A stretch of DNA of 64,000 bases from Promicromonospora sp. Populi (GTDB taxonomy: Bacteria > Actinomycetota > Actinomycetes > Actinomycetales > Cellulomonadaceae): NCBI RefSeq assembly GCF_041081105.1, contig NZ_CP163528.1, forward strand, positions 4,960,001 through 5,024,000. The letters run 5' to 3'. A program made the position numbers and the translations under genes. The notes beneath the pieces are model-generated. The model worked only from the letters and a program-made list of their open reading frames with translations. It was not told the origin of the DNA and ran no database searches. Shown here piece after piece: positions 25,316 to 33,536 of this stretch. Within the stretch, counting starts at the first letter, position 1; every line of letters starts with the position of its first letter.

Positions 25316-26092
25316 GTGATCAGGTTCGAGAACGTGTCGAAGGTCTACGCGCGCGGCGCACGACCTGCCCTCGACCAGGTCTCCGTGGACGTCGAGCGTG
25401 GCGAGTTCGTGTTCCTCGTGGGGGCTTCGGGCTCGGGCAAGTCGACGTTCCTCTCGCTGGTGCTGCGCGAGCAGCGGCCCACGCGTGGCCGCGTCTATGT
25501 GGCAGGGCGGGACGTCGCGAACCTCTCGGGGTGGCGCGTGCCCACGCTGCGCCGTCAGCTCGGCGTGGTGTTCCAGGACTTCCGCCTGCTGCAGAACAAG
25601 ACGGTTCACGAGAACGTGGCGTTCGCTCTGCAGGTGATCGGCAAGCCCCGCCACGTCATCCGGGACACGGTGCCCGAGGTGCTGGACATGGTGGGCCTGG
25701 CCGGCAAGGGCAAGCGGATGCCCACCGAGCTCTCGGGCGGTGAGCAGCAGCGCGCGGCGATCGCGCGCGCCATCGTCAACCGCCCGCAGATCCTCCTGGC
25801 CGACGAGCCGACGGGCAACCTTGACCCGACTACCTCGCTGGGCATCATGCGCCTGCTGGACCGCATCAACCGCACCGGCACCACGGTGGTCATGGCGACG
25901 CACGACGACGAGATAGTCAACGAGATGCGCCGCCGCGTGGTCGAGCTGTCCGACGGCGTGGTGGTCCGCGACGAGGCGCGTGGCGGGTACGGCGAGCGCG
26001 AGGCGATCCTGCCCGACGTCGGTGCGTCGCCCGTGCTCGACTCCCCGGGCAGCGGGACGCGCGCACCGGTCCAGACGGTGCGGGGAGGCTGA
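25316..26092 (+). CDS. ftsE: Cell-division ABC ATPase FtsE
   Basis: 258 aa from GTG 25316 ([15 protein letters not shown]), with TAGTCT ending 7 nt upstream; the longer frame is rejected. Walker [12 protein letters not shown]-loop [12 protein letters not shown], signature [15 protein letters not shown], Walker [14 protein letters not shown] and switch His ATHDD are all intact. FtsE binds ATP and, with FtsX, drives a peptidoglycan hydrolase at the septum. The ~30-residue C-terminal extension ([16 protein letters not shown]) is beyond the core fold. ftsX follows after 2 bp. Confidence 0.95.
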   Translation: MIRFENVSKVYARGARPALDQVSVDVERGEFVFLVGASGSGKSTFLSLVLREQRPTRGRVYVAGRDVANLSGWRVPTLRRQLGVVFQDFRLLQNKTVHENVAFALQVIGKPRHVIRDTVPEVLDMVGLAGKGKRMPTELSGGEQQRAAIARAIVNRPQILLADEPTGNLDPTTSLGIMRLLDRINRTGTTVVMATHDDEIVNEMRRRVVELSDGVVVRDEARGGYGEREAILPDVGASPVLDSPGSGTRAPVQTVRGG

Positions 26093-26094
26093 GC

Positions 26095-27006
26095 ATGCGC
26101 TTCCAGTTCGTGCTGGGCGAGGTCGTCTCCGGCCTGCGCCGCAACACCACGATGGTCGTCGCCGTTGTGCTCGTGACGTTCGTGTCGCTGACCTTCGTGG
26201 GCGCCGCCGCCCTGCTGCAGTCCCAGATCGGCAAGCTCAAGGACGACTGGTACGACCTCGTCGAGGTATCCGTCTTCCTCTGCCCGCAGGGTTCGACGGC
26301 GCCGACGTGTGCCGCGGGCGAGGCCACCGAGCCGCAGATCGACCGGGTCGAGCAGATCATCGACACCGAGCTGTCCGGCGAGGTCAGCAGGGTCTACTTC
26401 GAGTCGAAGGAGCAGGCGTTCGACGCTTTCAGCGAGCGCTACCCCGACGGCTACCAGGGCACGCAGCTCACCGCCGAGGACATGCAGGCGTCCCTGCGGC
26501 TCAAGCTGACCGACGCCGAGCAGTTCGCCGTCGTGAGCGACGTCCTGTCCGGGCGGGACGGGGTGGAGATCGTCGAGGACCAGCGGGCGGTCTTCGAGCC
26601 GCTGTTCCGCACGCTCAACGTCGCCACCCTGCTCGCGGCCGGGCTGGCCGGCGTCATGCTGTTGGCCGCGGTGCTGCTGATCACCACCACCATCCGGCTG
26701 AGCGCCGTCTCGCGGCGCAAGGAGACCGAGATCATGCGCCTGGTGGGCGCGTCCAACCTGTTCATCCAGCTGCCGTTCCTGCTGGAGGGCGCGCTGGCGG
26801 CCGTGCTGGGCTCGTTGCTCGCCGGCGCCGGGCTGTGGCTCGCCGTGCGGTTCATGGTCAGCGACTGGCTCCAACGGTCGGTCGACTGGGTGGCCTACGT
26901 TTCGGAGGTCGACGTGCTCCGGGTCGCTCCGCTGCTCGTGGTGATGGCCGTGGCCCTGGCGGCGCTATCGTCCTTCTTCACCCTGAACCGGTATACGAGG
27001 ATCTGA
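26095..27006 (+). CDS. ftsX: Cell-division permease-like protein FtsX
   Basis: 303 aa. N-terminal helix VVAVVLVTFVSLTFVGAAAL, an extracellular loop (~50-175) with two cysteines (FLCPQGSTAPTCAAG), then three helices including VMLLAAVLLITTTIRLSAVS followed by RRKETEIMRLVGASNLFIQL, the MacB/FtsX-type signature. FtsX transmits FtsE ATPase action to a periplasmic hydrolase, most likely the M23 protein of the next gene, whose ATG overlaps the ftsX stop. Confidence 0.95.
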   Translation: MRFQFVLGEVVSGLRRNTTMVVAVVLVTFVSLTFVGAAALLQSQIGKLKDDWYDLVEVSVFLCPQGSTAPTCAAGEATEPQIDRVEQIIDTELSGEVSRVYFESKEQAFDAFSERYPDGYQGTQLTAEDMQASLRLKLTDAEQFAVVSDVLSGRDGVEIVEDQRAVFEPLFRTLNVATLLAAGLAGVMLLAAVLLITTTIRLSAVSRRKETEIMRLVGASNLFIQLPFLLEGALAAVLGSLLAGAGLWLAVRFMVSDWLQRSVDWVAYVSEVDVLRVAPLLVVMAVALAALSSFFTLNRYTRI

Positions 27007-28403
27007 TGTCGACTCCCCGAAGCCCCCTGGCTCTGCCCGACCGCCGCCGTCGCGGGCTGCGCGGCCGCTCGCCGCTTGCCGCGGTGCTCGCCCTGGTCCT
27101 CCTGCTGGGTGGTGCGACTGCCGGGTACGCCGACGACCTCGACGATCTGCGGGCCGCCGCCGAGCGCGAGCAGCAGGCCAAGGAGGACGAGCGCGAGGGC
27201 CTCGAGGCCGAGCTGGAGCATACGGACACGCAGCTGGCCGCCGCCGTCCTCGAGCTGGACGAGGTCGAGGGGCGCCTGCCGGTGGCGGAGGCGGAGCTCG
27301 CCGTCGCCGAGGCGGAGCTGGAGCGAGCCGAGCGCGAGGCGGCGATCCTCGCCCAGCGGCTCGCGGACGCCCAGGTGGAAGAGGCGAACGTCAGCCGGCA
27401 GCTCCAGGACGGCTCGGGCAAGGTCGACGGCGCCCGGGACGACATCGCGCAGATGGCCCGCGAGGAGTTCCGCGGCGCGGGGGACGCGTCGACGCTCGGC
27501 CTCGTGACCGGAGCCCAGAGCACCGAGGAGTTCATCAGCGGGTACTCGGTGTCGTCGTCGGCCGCGCGGATCCGGGCGCGCACGCTCGCCGAGCTGCAGG
27601 ACGCCGAGGCGACCGCCCGCAACCTCCAGGCGCGGCTCACGGCGATCCGTGAGGTTGTCACGGAGCTCAAGGACCTGGCCGACGAGAACGTGCGCTCCAA
27701 GGAGCAGGCCCAGCGGGCCGCCGTCGAGCGCAGGGCCGAGATCCAGCGCCTGATCGCGGAGCAGGAGCGGCTCACCGTGCGCATCGAGCGGCGTAAGGAC
27801 GCCGCTCTGGAGGGCATCCGGGAGAACGAGCAGGAGCTCAGCTCCATCGAGTCGGACCTCCAGGACATCATCAGCAGGCAGCGGGCGCGGGACGAGCGCC
27901 TTGCCCAGCAGCGGGCTGAGGAAGAAGCGGCGTCGGGCGGGTCGTCCGACGGGGGTTCCGGAGGCGGCGAAGCTCCGGCCGGCGAGTCGCCCGGCGGCAG
28001 CGTGTCGTTCCTCAGTTATCCGACGGCGAACCCGTTTGTCACCTCCTCCTACGGGATGCGGTTCCACCCCGTGCTCCAGTACTCCCGCCTGCACGCGGGT
28101 ACCGACTTCCGGGCGTACTGCGGCACGCCGATCCTGGCCGTCGCCGACGGCACTGTGCTGTACGCGCGCACCCTCGCCGGCCTGGGCAACCAGGTGCTCA
28201 TCGACCACGGCTACTCCTCGGGCGGCAGCAGCGTGATGACGAGCTCGAACCACCTGACGTCGTTCGCCGTCTCGTCGGGACAGCACGTCTCGCGCGGTGA
28301 GGTGATCGGCTACTCCGGCACCACCGGTACCTCGACGGCCTGCCACCTGCACTTCGAGCTGTACATCAACGGTTCGACCGTCGACCCGATGACCTGGCTG
28401 TGA
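27006..28403 (+). CDS. Secreted M23 peptidoglycan endopeptidase with coiled coil (EnvC/RipC-like position)
   Basis: 465 aa from the ATG overlapping the ftsX stop. A basic N-terminus and signal helix (LAAVLALVLLLGGATAGYA) lead to a long coiled coil (~40-300, heptad-rich Glu/Ala/Arg), a Gly/Ser linker, and an M23 LytM domain (~340-465). The zinc ligands are seen in RLHAGTDFRA (HxxxD) and CHLHFELY (HxH). The ftsE-ftsX-hydrolase order and the coiled coil suggest FtsEX activates it, as for EnvC or RipC. It should cut stem-peptide crosslinks during cell separation. Confidence 0.92.
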   Translation: MSTPRSPLALPDRRRRGLRGRSPLAAVLALVLLLGGATAGYADDLDDLRAAAEREQQAKEDEREGLEAELEHTDTQLAAAVLELDEVEGRLPVAEAELAVAEAELERAEREAAILAQRLADAQVEEANVSRQLQDGSGKVDGARDDIAQMAREEFRGAGDASTLGLVTGAQSTEEFISGYSVSSSAARIRARTLAELQDAEATARNLQARLTAIREVVTELKDLADENVRSKEQAQRAAVERRAEIQRLIAEQERLTVRIERRKDAALEGIRENEQELSSIESDLQDIISRQRARDERLAQQRAEEEAASGGSSDGGSGGGEAPAGESPGGSVSFLSYPTANPFVTSSYGMRFHPVLQYSRLHAGTDFRAYCGTPILAVADGTVLYARTLAGLGNQVLIDHGYSSGGSSVMTSSNHLTSFAVSSGQHVSRGEVIGYSGTTGTSTACHLHFELYINGSTVDPMTWL

Positions 28404-28505
28404 TCACGCGGTAAAAGCCTGGTCCACCCAGGTGAGGCGCGTAACCTAGGACGTCGCGCCGCCCGCACGGGGCAGGCTGTACCAGCAGACCCCGGAGGGA
28501 GACCC

Positions 28506-28985
28506 ATGGCCAAGAAGAACGACGACCCGCGCAAGATCGTGGCGAACAACAAGAAGGCCCGTCACGACTACGTGATCGAGGACGTCTTCGAGGCCGGGCT
28601 CGTACTGTCGGGTACAGAGGTCAAGGCGCTGCGGATGGGGCGGGCGTCCCTCACGGACGGCTACGCCAACATCGATCGCGGCGAGGCGTGGCTCGAGAAC
28701 GTGCACATCCCCGCGTACTTCCAGGGCACGTGGAACAACCACGCGCCGCGGCGCCGGCGCAAGCTCCTGATGCACCGCGAGGAGATCGACCGGCTGGCGT
28801 CGAAGTCCCGGGAGAAGGGGCACACCCTGATCCCGCTGTCGCTGTACTTCCTCGACGGCCGCGCCAAGGTCGAGATCGCGCTCGCGCGCGGCAAGAAGGA
28901 GTACGACAAGCGCCAGACGCTGCGTGAGCAGCAGGACATGCGCGAGGCGCAGCGGGCGATGCGGGCCAAGGAGATGCTCAGCTGA
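28506..28985 (+). CDS. smpB: SsrA-binding protein SmpB
   Basis: 159 aa. It starts [20 protein letters not shown], then [60 protein letters not shown] and the basic C-terminal tail [20 protein letters not shown], which reads as a codon mimic in the ribosome decoding channel. GGAGGGAG lies upstream of the ATG. SmpB delivers tmRNA to stalled ribosomes; its RNA partner ssrA follows 128 bp downstream. Confidence 0.97.
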   Translation: MAKKNDDPRKIVANNKKARHDYVIEDVFEAGLVLSGTEVKALRMGRASLTDGYANIDRGEAWLENVHIPAYFQGTWNNHAPRRRRKLLMHREEIDRLASKSREKGHTLIPLSLYFLDGRAKVEIALARGKKEYDKRQTLREQQDMREAQRAMRAKEMLS

Positions 28986-29113
28986 CCTGCCGGGCTGACC
29001 TGTCGGCTCTGGACTGCTGTTAGCGAAATAACGTTCCTGTCTGGGGCGATGTGACCTAGACTGGTGACGTTCCGCACGGGTAGTACCCGGGTGGGGCAGT
29101 TGAAAACAACATA

Positions 29114-29481
29114 GGGGCTGATCGGTTTCGACGGTGGTCGTGCTTCGAGGAGAAGCGGGCCGAGGATGCAGGCTTATCTCGTAAACGATGCCTGCAAACA
29201 CATAGTTGCCGATAACTCGCGCAACGAGTTCGCCCTCGCCGCCTGAGCGAGCCCGAACTCCGTCGGCCTGGGAAATGCTTCCGTCCCAGTAGCCGGCGTC
29301 ATCTAGGAAGCCACTGCTCGTAGCTCTCGTCATCGGGGCTACGGGAACATTTAGATGGCTGGGCCTGTCCGCGAACGTGTCTGTGCGAGTGCGGGGGCCG
29401 AGAAAATCCATAGCAGACTGCGCCCGGAGAAGTACTGGAAAAGCGCCACCGGACCCGGGTTCGATTCCCGGCAGCTCCACC
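29114..29481 (+). ncRNA. ssrA: Transfer-messenger RNA (tmRNA)
   Basis: The 5' end GGGGCTGATCGGTTTCGACGG pairs with 3' CAGCTCC plus discriminator A; the third acceptor pair is G-U, the alanine identity element. The T arm is GGGTTCGATTCCC. After TAGTT, the resume codon GCC at 29208 opens the tag ADNSRNEFALAA, ending at TGA 29244-29246; the ALAA end is the usual protease signal. CCA is not fully encoded. A possible promoter is TTCCTG, 17 nt, TAGACT (-10 at 29057-29062). It rescues stalled ribosomes together with SmpB. The 3' boundary is good to within 2 nt. Confidence 0.95.
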
Positions 29482-29489
29482 CCTATGTA

Positions 29490-29519
29490 GAAGGCCTCGC
29501 CGGCAACGGCGGGGCCTTC
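29490..29519 (+). terminator. Rho-independent terminator of ssrA
   Basis: 13-bp stem GAAGGCCTCGCCG with CGGCGGGGCCTTC (one G-T wobble), loop GCAA, followed by the T-rich GTTGTTTC. It lies 9 bp after the tmRNA. Confidence 0.88.
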
Positions 29520-29608
29520 GTTGTTTCTGCGGCTCTGTCGCGTGGGTCAGGCGGAGCACTCGTCCCACGTTCTGCTATGAGCAGAGGTCGGTCGCTTCCC
29601 GAGGCGTA

Positions 29609-29624
29609 TCGAACAGGTGTGCGA
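29609..29624 (+). promoter_or_regulatory. LexA/SOS-box-like operator before the HNH gene
   Basis: TCGAAC-AGGT-GTGCGA matches the Gram-positive/actinobacterial LexA consensus TCGAAC-N4-GTTCGA at 11 of 12 positions. It lies within a larger dyad GTATCG...CGATAC (29606-29627). It directly abuts the putative -10 TACGAT (29625-29630) of the gene starting at 29637, so LexA binding would occlude the promoter. LexA control of DUF222/13E12 genes is known in mycobacteria; here it is inferred. Confidence 0.6.
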
Positions 29625-29636
29625 TACGATGATGTC

Positions 29637-31310
29637 ATGACGCGGACAGGTGAGGTGCCACCCAGAACGGCCGACGGGCACGACCCGTCCGTGCCGTTCG
29701 ACGGCGTGCCCACCGGCGTGCCCACCGGCGCGGCCGAGGTGCGGGCGGTGCGCGAGCTGTTGGCGGGGATGATCCTGCCAGGCGGTACCGACACAACGTC
29801 CTCCGTGTCGAAGCAGGTGCAGGCCGAGTGGGTGGACCTGCTGGGTGAGCTGGAGGCCCTGAAGAATGCTGCGACGGCGACGCAGGCGCGGCTGGCTGTG
29901 GCACTGGAGGTGGCTACGAAGGCCGAGGAGGCCAGGCAGGGTGTTGGGGCGGTGCGGCGTGGTCGTGGTGTGCCGAGCCAGGTGGGTTTGGCGATGCGGT
30001 GCAGTCCGCATGCGGGTACCTCGTTCCTGGGTACCGCCCGGGTCTGGCTGACCGAGATGCCGCACACGTTCGACGCCCTGCGCACCGGGGTGCTGTCCCA
30101 GTGGCGCGCGACCCTGCTGGTGCGCGAGACCTCGCATCTCTCGACGGAGCACCGGGCGCGGATCGATGAGGAGGTCTGCGGGCCGGCGAACCTGGTCGTG
30201 CTGGCCCGGATGGGTACCCGGCGGCTGGTCGCCCGGATCAAGGAGCTGGCCGCCCAGCTCGACGTGCACGCGTGCGTGAAGCGCAACGCGCGAGCCGTAT
30301 CGCAGCGGCGGGTCTCGGTGCGTCCCGCCCCGGACCTCATGGTGTACCTGACCGCACTGGTGCCCATGCAGCAGGGCATCCAGGCGTACGCCCAGCTCAA
30401 GGCACACGCGGATGCGACCAAGGCCACCGGTGACGAGCGCGGCACGGGGCAGATCATGGCGGACACCCTGATCGAACGGGTCACCGGCCGCGAACCCGGA
30501 CACGCCGACGAGGTCCCGGTCACGATCAACCTCCTCGTCTCCGACGACACACTCCTGGCCGGCGGGGACAGCCCTGCCGTCGTTCTCGAGGGTGCCGCTG
30601 CAGGGGTAGGCACTGTTCCAGGCCCGGTGGTGCGGAACCTGGTCGCGCACGCGATCGACGCCGACGCCGCGTGGCTGCGCGCGATCTACGTCGACCCGAA
30701 CGGCCGGCTGCTGGCCACGACGTCGACGTCACGGTTCTACCCCGATGGTCTGTCGGCGTTGCTGCGCGCCCGCGAACAGGGCATCTGCGCCACCTCCTGG
30801 TGCGACGCGCCCGTGCGGCATATCGACCATGTTGTTCCGCACGGCGAGGGCGGCGAGACCAGCCTGGCGAACGGGCAAGGCCTGTGTGCCCGGTGCAACC
30901 ATGCGAAGCAGGCACCCGGATGGAGGCAGAAGGTCAACGAGATCGACGGTCGGCATGCAGTGGAGACGACCACCCCCACCGGGCACACTGCTGTCTCCGT
31001 TGTGCCCGCACCGCCCGAACCGGCCAAGCCCACCGGGCAATACTTCACGTCGATTGCGCCTCGGCCGACGGACCTTGTAAGTGAAGAAGTCCACGACACT
31101 GCCGGGCAACTGACACCGGCGTGGACCCCGGCCGTCGGCCTTGCGGGCCCCCGGCCGGGACATATCCCTCGCAGCCGGTACAGCATCGGCTGCACCGCCG
31201 CGCCCACCCGCAGCGCGATTGCCTACCGCCCACCTGGTCGGCGTGGACCCTCCCGCCACGGGCGCCGGCCACGGTCCCGACCCGATCTCGTCTGGGCACA
31301 TACGCGCTGA
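29637..31310 (+). CDS. DUF222 domain HNH endonuclease (13E12 repeat family)
   Basis: 557 aa from ATG 29637, which has TACGAT ending 6 nt upstream; the longer frame running through ssrA is rejected. Residues ~40-330 are the DUF222 domain (VDLLGELEALKNAATATQAR, VLSQWRATLLVRETSHLS, ADTLIERVTGR). The HNH nuclease is at ~380-425: CATSWCDAPVRHIDHVVPHG, then LCARCNHAKQAPGW, with paired CxxxxC/CxxC zinc ligands and the catalytic His. The last ~80 residues (RYSIGCTAAPTRSA, RHGRRPRSRPDLVW) look unlike the family and may be a frameshifted or random tail. These genes often occur in multiple copies and behave like mobile elements. Confidence 0.85.
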   Translation: MTRTGEVPPRTADGHDPSVPFDGVPTGVPTGAAEVRAVRELLAGMILPGGTDTTSSVSKQVQAEWVDLLGELEALKNAATATQARLAVALEVATKAEEARQGVGAVRRGRGVPSQVGLAMRCSPHAGTSFLGTARVWLTEMPHTFDALRTGVLSQWRATLLVRETSHLSTEHRARIDEEVCGPANLVVLARMGTRRLVARIKELAAQLDVHACVKRNARAVSQRRVSVRPAPDLMVYLTALVPMQQGIQAYAQLKAHADATKATGDERGTGQIMADTLIERVTGREPGHADEVPVTINLLVSDDTLLAGGDSPAVVLEGAAAGVGTVPGPVVRNLVAHAIDADAAWLRAIYVDPNGRLLATTSTSRFYPDGLSALLRAREQGICATSWCDAPVRHIDHVVPHGEGGETSLANGQGLCARCNHAKQAPGWRQKVNEIDGRHAVETTTPTGHTAVSVVPAPPEPAKPTGQYFTSIAPRPTDLVSEEVHDTAGQLTPAWTPAVGLAGPRPGHIPRSRYSIGCTAAPTRSAIAYRPPGRRGPSRHGRRPRSRPDLVWAHTR

Positions 31311-31394
31311 GCCGGTTACCGCCACGAGCTAACCATCGCGGTGGCGCATCGGCGTGCCCGCCCTGTCGGCGCGACGGCGCGCTAGGGTGACGCC

Positions 31395-33416
31395 GTGCAC
31401 GGCCCCGGAGATCCTGGCCTCGTGCCCGAGCCTGTGTCGACGCAGGTGTCGGGCGGCCCGGTGCTGCTCCTGGACGGCGCGCGAGTCGTGACCGACCCGG
31501 CCCTGCGCCCCGCTGCGCGCTGGTGGCGCCGGGTCACCGAGGAGGCCTTCGGTGTCGACCTGGTGCCTACGGCGACCGGGGTGAGCCCGGCCACCGTCGT
31601 CTTCGCGCTCGCGACCGACCTGCCCGCCGGGGGCTACCGGCTCGAAGTGCGCGCGGTGGCGCCCCGTCCTGAGCCTGTCGACGTGGCGGATGCCAGGCTC
31701 GCGGCCGGCAAGGCACCGGCCGGCAAGGCACCGGCTGGCAAGGCACCGGCTGGCAAGGCACCGGCTGGCAAGGCACCGGCCGGCAAGGCACCGGCCGGCA
31801 TCGCGCCGGGAGCCGTGCGTATCGAAGCCGCCGATCTCGCCGGCGCGCACGCCGCTGCCCAGACCCTGCGTCAGCTCGCCGGACCAGCGGCCTACCGCCG
31901 CGCGCCTACGGCTGGGCCTCACACGGGCGACGCCCCGCCCCAGCTCATGCTTCCCGAGATACACATCGAGGACCACCCCCGCTTCACCTGGCGCGGTGTG
32001 CTGCTCGATGTCGCCCGCCATTTCCTGCCCAAGCACGACGTGCTGCGGTTCATCGACCTGGCCGCTGCCCACCGGCTGAACGTGCTGCAGCTGCACCTCA
32101 CCGACGACCAGGGCTGGCGGGTGCAGGTCCACCGCTACCCGGAGCTGACGCGCACCGGTGCTTGGCGCCGCGAGTCCACGGTCGGCACCTGGCGCACCGG
32201 ATCGAAGGACGGCCGCCCGCACGGCGGCTTCTACACGCAGGACGACCTGCGCGAGATCGTCGCCTACGCCCGCGACCGGGGTGTGACGGTGGTCCCGGAG
32301 ATCGACGTGCCCGGCCACGTCGAGGCCGCCGTCGCCGCCTACCCGGAGCTCGGCACGCGCAAGGACCGCAGCGGCGTCCGCACCACCTGGGGCATCAGCC
32401 AGGACGTGCTGGACCCGTCCGAGGGTTCGCTCGCCTTCTTCCGGCACGTGCTGGACGAGGTGCTGGAGGTCTTCGAATCGCCGTACATCGGCCTCGGCGG
32501 CGACGAGGTGCCGCCCACTCTCTGGCGTGAGTCGCCCGCCATCGTCGAACGTGCCAAGGACCTGGGCCTGTTCGGGCCCGACGGCGCCCCCGACGCCGCG
32601 CAGCTGCACGGCTGGTTCATCGCCCGCCTGGCGGAGCACGTGTCCGCCGCCGGGCGTCGCGCCGTCGTCTGGGACGAGGCAGTCTCGCCCGGGCTGCCGC
32701 GCGACGTCATCGTGACGTCCTGGCGCGGTTACGCCCAGGGTGCCGCGGCGCTGGCGGCCGGGCACGACGTCGTCATGGCACCCGAGCAGGCCGTCTACCT
32801 GGACCACCGCGCGGGGGAGCACCCGGCGGAACCGATCCCGGTCGGCTTCCTCCGCACGATCGAGGACGTCTACTCCTTCGACCCCTTCCCGCCCGCCGTC
32901 CAGTCGTTGAGTGCAGGCCGGCAGGCCTCGACCCCACAGATAGCCGGCACTCAAAGACGGCCCGGGCGGCTGCTTGGAGCCCAGGCCGAGGTCTGGACCG
33001 AGCACCTCGACAGCGCGCGGCGCATCGACTACGCCGCCTTTCCCCGGCTCGCTGCTTTCGCCGAGGTCGTCTGGTCACCTCCGGCAGGCCGGGAGCCAGG
33101 CTCGGCGGCGTCCAAGGAGTTCCTGGACCGGCTGGAGCGGCGCCACCTGCCGCGGCTGGACGCGTACGGCGTCGAGTACCGACCGCTCTCCGGGCCGCAC
33201 CCGTGGCAGACCCGCCCCGGCGTCCAGGGCTACCCGCGCGACCTGGCGGCGGAGACCGCCGTCGGGGGCTGGGCCGGGATCGGCGGCTGGCGGGAGGACG
33301 GCGGTGCGGAGAACCTCCCCGGATCCTCGCCGAGGGATGTAGGGCCCGACGGCGGTGAGCCCGACGGGGCGGACGATGTCGCGGAGAACCTCCCGGATCC
33401 CCGCCTGGGAACGTAG
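31395..33416 (+). CDS. GH20 beta-N-acetylhexosaminidase with repeat expansion
   Basis: 673 aa, GTG start with TAGGGT (31383-31388) ending 6 nt upstream. The N-terminal GH20b domain (~15-160) is interrupted by six AGKAP repeats. The catalytic TIM barrel begins FTWRGVLLDVARHFLPKHDV; LHLTDDQGWRVQVHRYPEL, VVPEIDVPGHVEAAVAAYPE and the catalytic Asp-Glu pair in YIGLGGDEVPPTLW are intact, as is AQAEVWTEHL. It removes terminal GlcNAc/GalNAc from chitooligosaccharides or glycans. No signal peptide is seen, so it probably works in the cytosol. A ~20-residue insert near residue 505 and a duplicated tail are odd. It fits the GlcNAc operon at 36.5-42.8 kb. Confidence 0.92.
   Translation: MHGPGDPGLVPEPVSTQVSGGPVLLLDGARVVTDPALRPAARWWRRVTEEAFGVDLVPTATGVSPATVVFALATDLPAGGYRLEVRAVAPRPEPVDVADARLAAGKAPAGKAPAGKAPAGKAPAGKAPAGKAPAGIAPGAVRIEAADLAGAHAAAQTLRQLAGPAAYRRAPTAGPHTGDAPPQLMLPEIHIEDHPRFTWRGVLLDVARHFLPKHDVLRFIDLAAAHRLNVLQLHLTDDQGWRVQVHRYPELTRTGAWRRESTVGTWRTGSKDGRPHGGFYTQDDLREIVAYARDRGVTVVPEIDVPGHVEAAVAAYPELGTRKDRSGVRTTWGISQDVLDPSEGSLAFFRHVLDEVLEVFESPYIGLGGDEVPPTLWRESPAIVERAKDLGLFGPDGAPDAAQLHGWFIARLAEHVSAAGRRAVVWDEAVSPGLPRDVIVTSWRGYAQGAAALAAGHDVVMAPEQAVYLDHRAGEHPAEPIPVGFLRTIEDVYSFDPFPPAVQSLSAGRQASTPQIAGTQRRPGRLLGAQAEVWTEHLDSARRIDYAAFPRLAAFAEVVWSPPAGREPGSAASKEFLDRLERRHLPRLDAYGVEYRPLSGPHPWQTRPGVQGYPRDLAAETAVGGWAGIGGWREDGGAENLPGSSPRDVGPDGGEPDGADDVAENLPDPRLGT
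31704..31808 (+). repeat. 15-bp tandem repeat (six copies plus one degenerate) inside GH20 gene
   Basis: Unit GCCGGCAAGGCACCG (A-G-K-A-P) repeated six times in frame, differing only at the third base of the first codon, followed by a degenerate seventh unit (AGIAP). The near-identity at DNA level suggests recent slippage expansion. It would form a basic, flexible Pro-rich loop in the N-terminal domain. Confidence 0.95.
32907..32954. repeat. Small in-frame inverted-repeat element inside GH20 gene
   Basis: TTGAGTGC at 32907-32914 and GCACTCAA at 32947-32954 bound a 48-bp GC-rich segment coding for about LSAGRQASTPQIAGTQ. It falls between PFPPAVQ and LLGAQAEVW, where GH20 enzymes usually have only a few residues. 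The exact 8-bp terminal inverted repeats and a length divisible by three suggest a MITE- or REP-like insertion kept in frame. Confidence 0.5.
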
Positions 33417-33424
33417 GGCCTGAC
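33306..33424 (+). repeat. Imperfect direct repeat at the 3' end of GH20 gene
   Basis: About 45 bp beginning GCGGAGAACCTCC at 33306-33350 recur at 33381-33424. Indels between the copies put the shared GTAGGGCC out of frame in the first and make it the TAG stop in the second, so the duplication seems to have lengthened the protein by ~25 residues (AENLPGS... and AENLPDP...). Confidence 0.7.
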
Positions 33425-33536
33425 AGGGGCCGGGTCGGACGGCAGGCCAGAGCGGGCCCGGGCGCGGCGGCCCGATTCCGGCGGCCCCGAGCCCGGCAAG
33501 AGACGAAGTCGTCCGTTGCCCAGGTCGCACGGCAAG

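Noticed and set aside
29355..29636. N-terminal extension of the DUF222/HNH frame through ssrA
   Set aside because: It would be translated from the tmRNA gene and terminator; the ATG at 29637 has its own promoter-like box.
31704..31808. CRISPR array
   Set aside because: The 15-bp units are directly contiguous and in frame within a protein gene, with no spacers; this is a coding microsatellite-type repeat.
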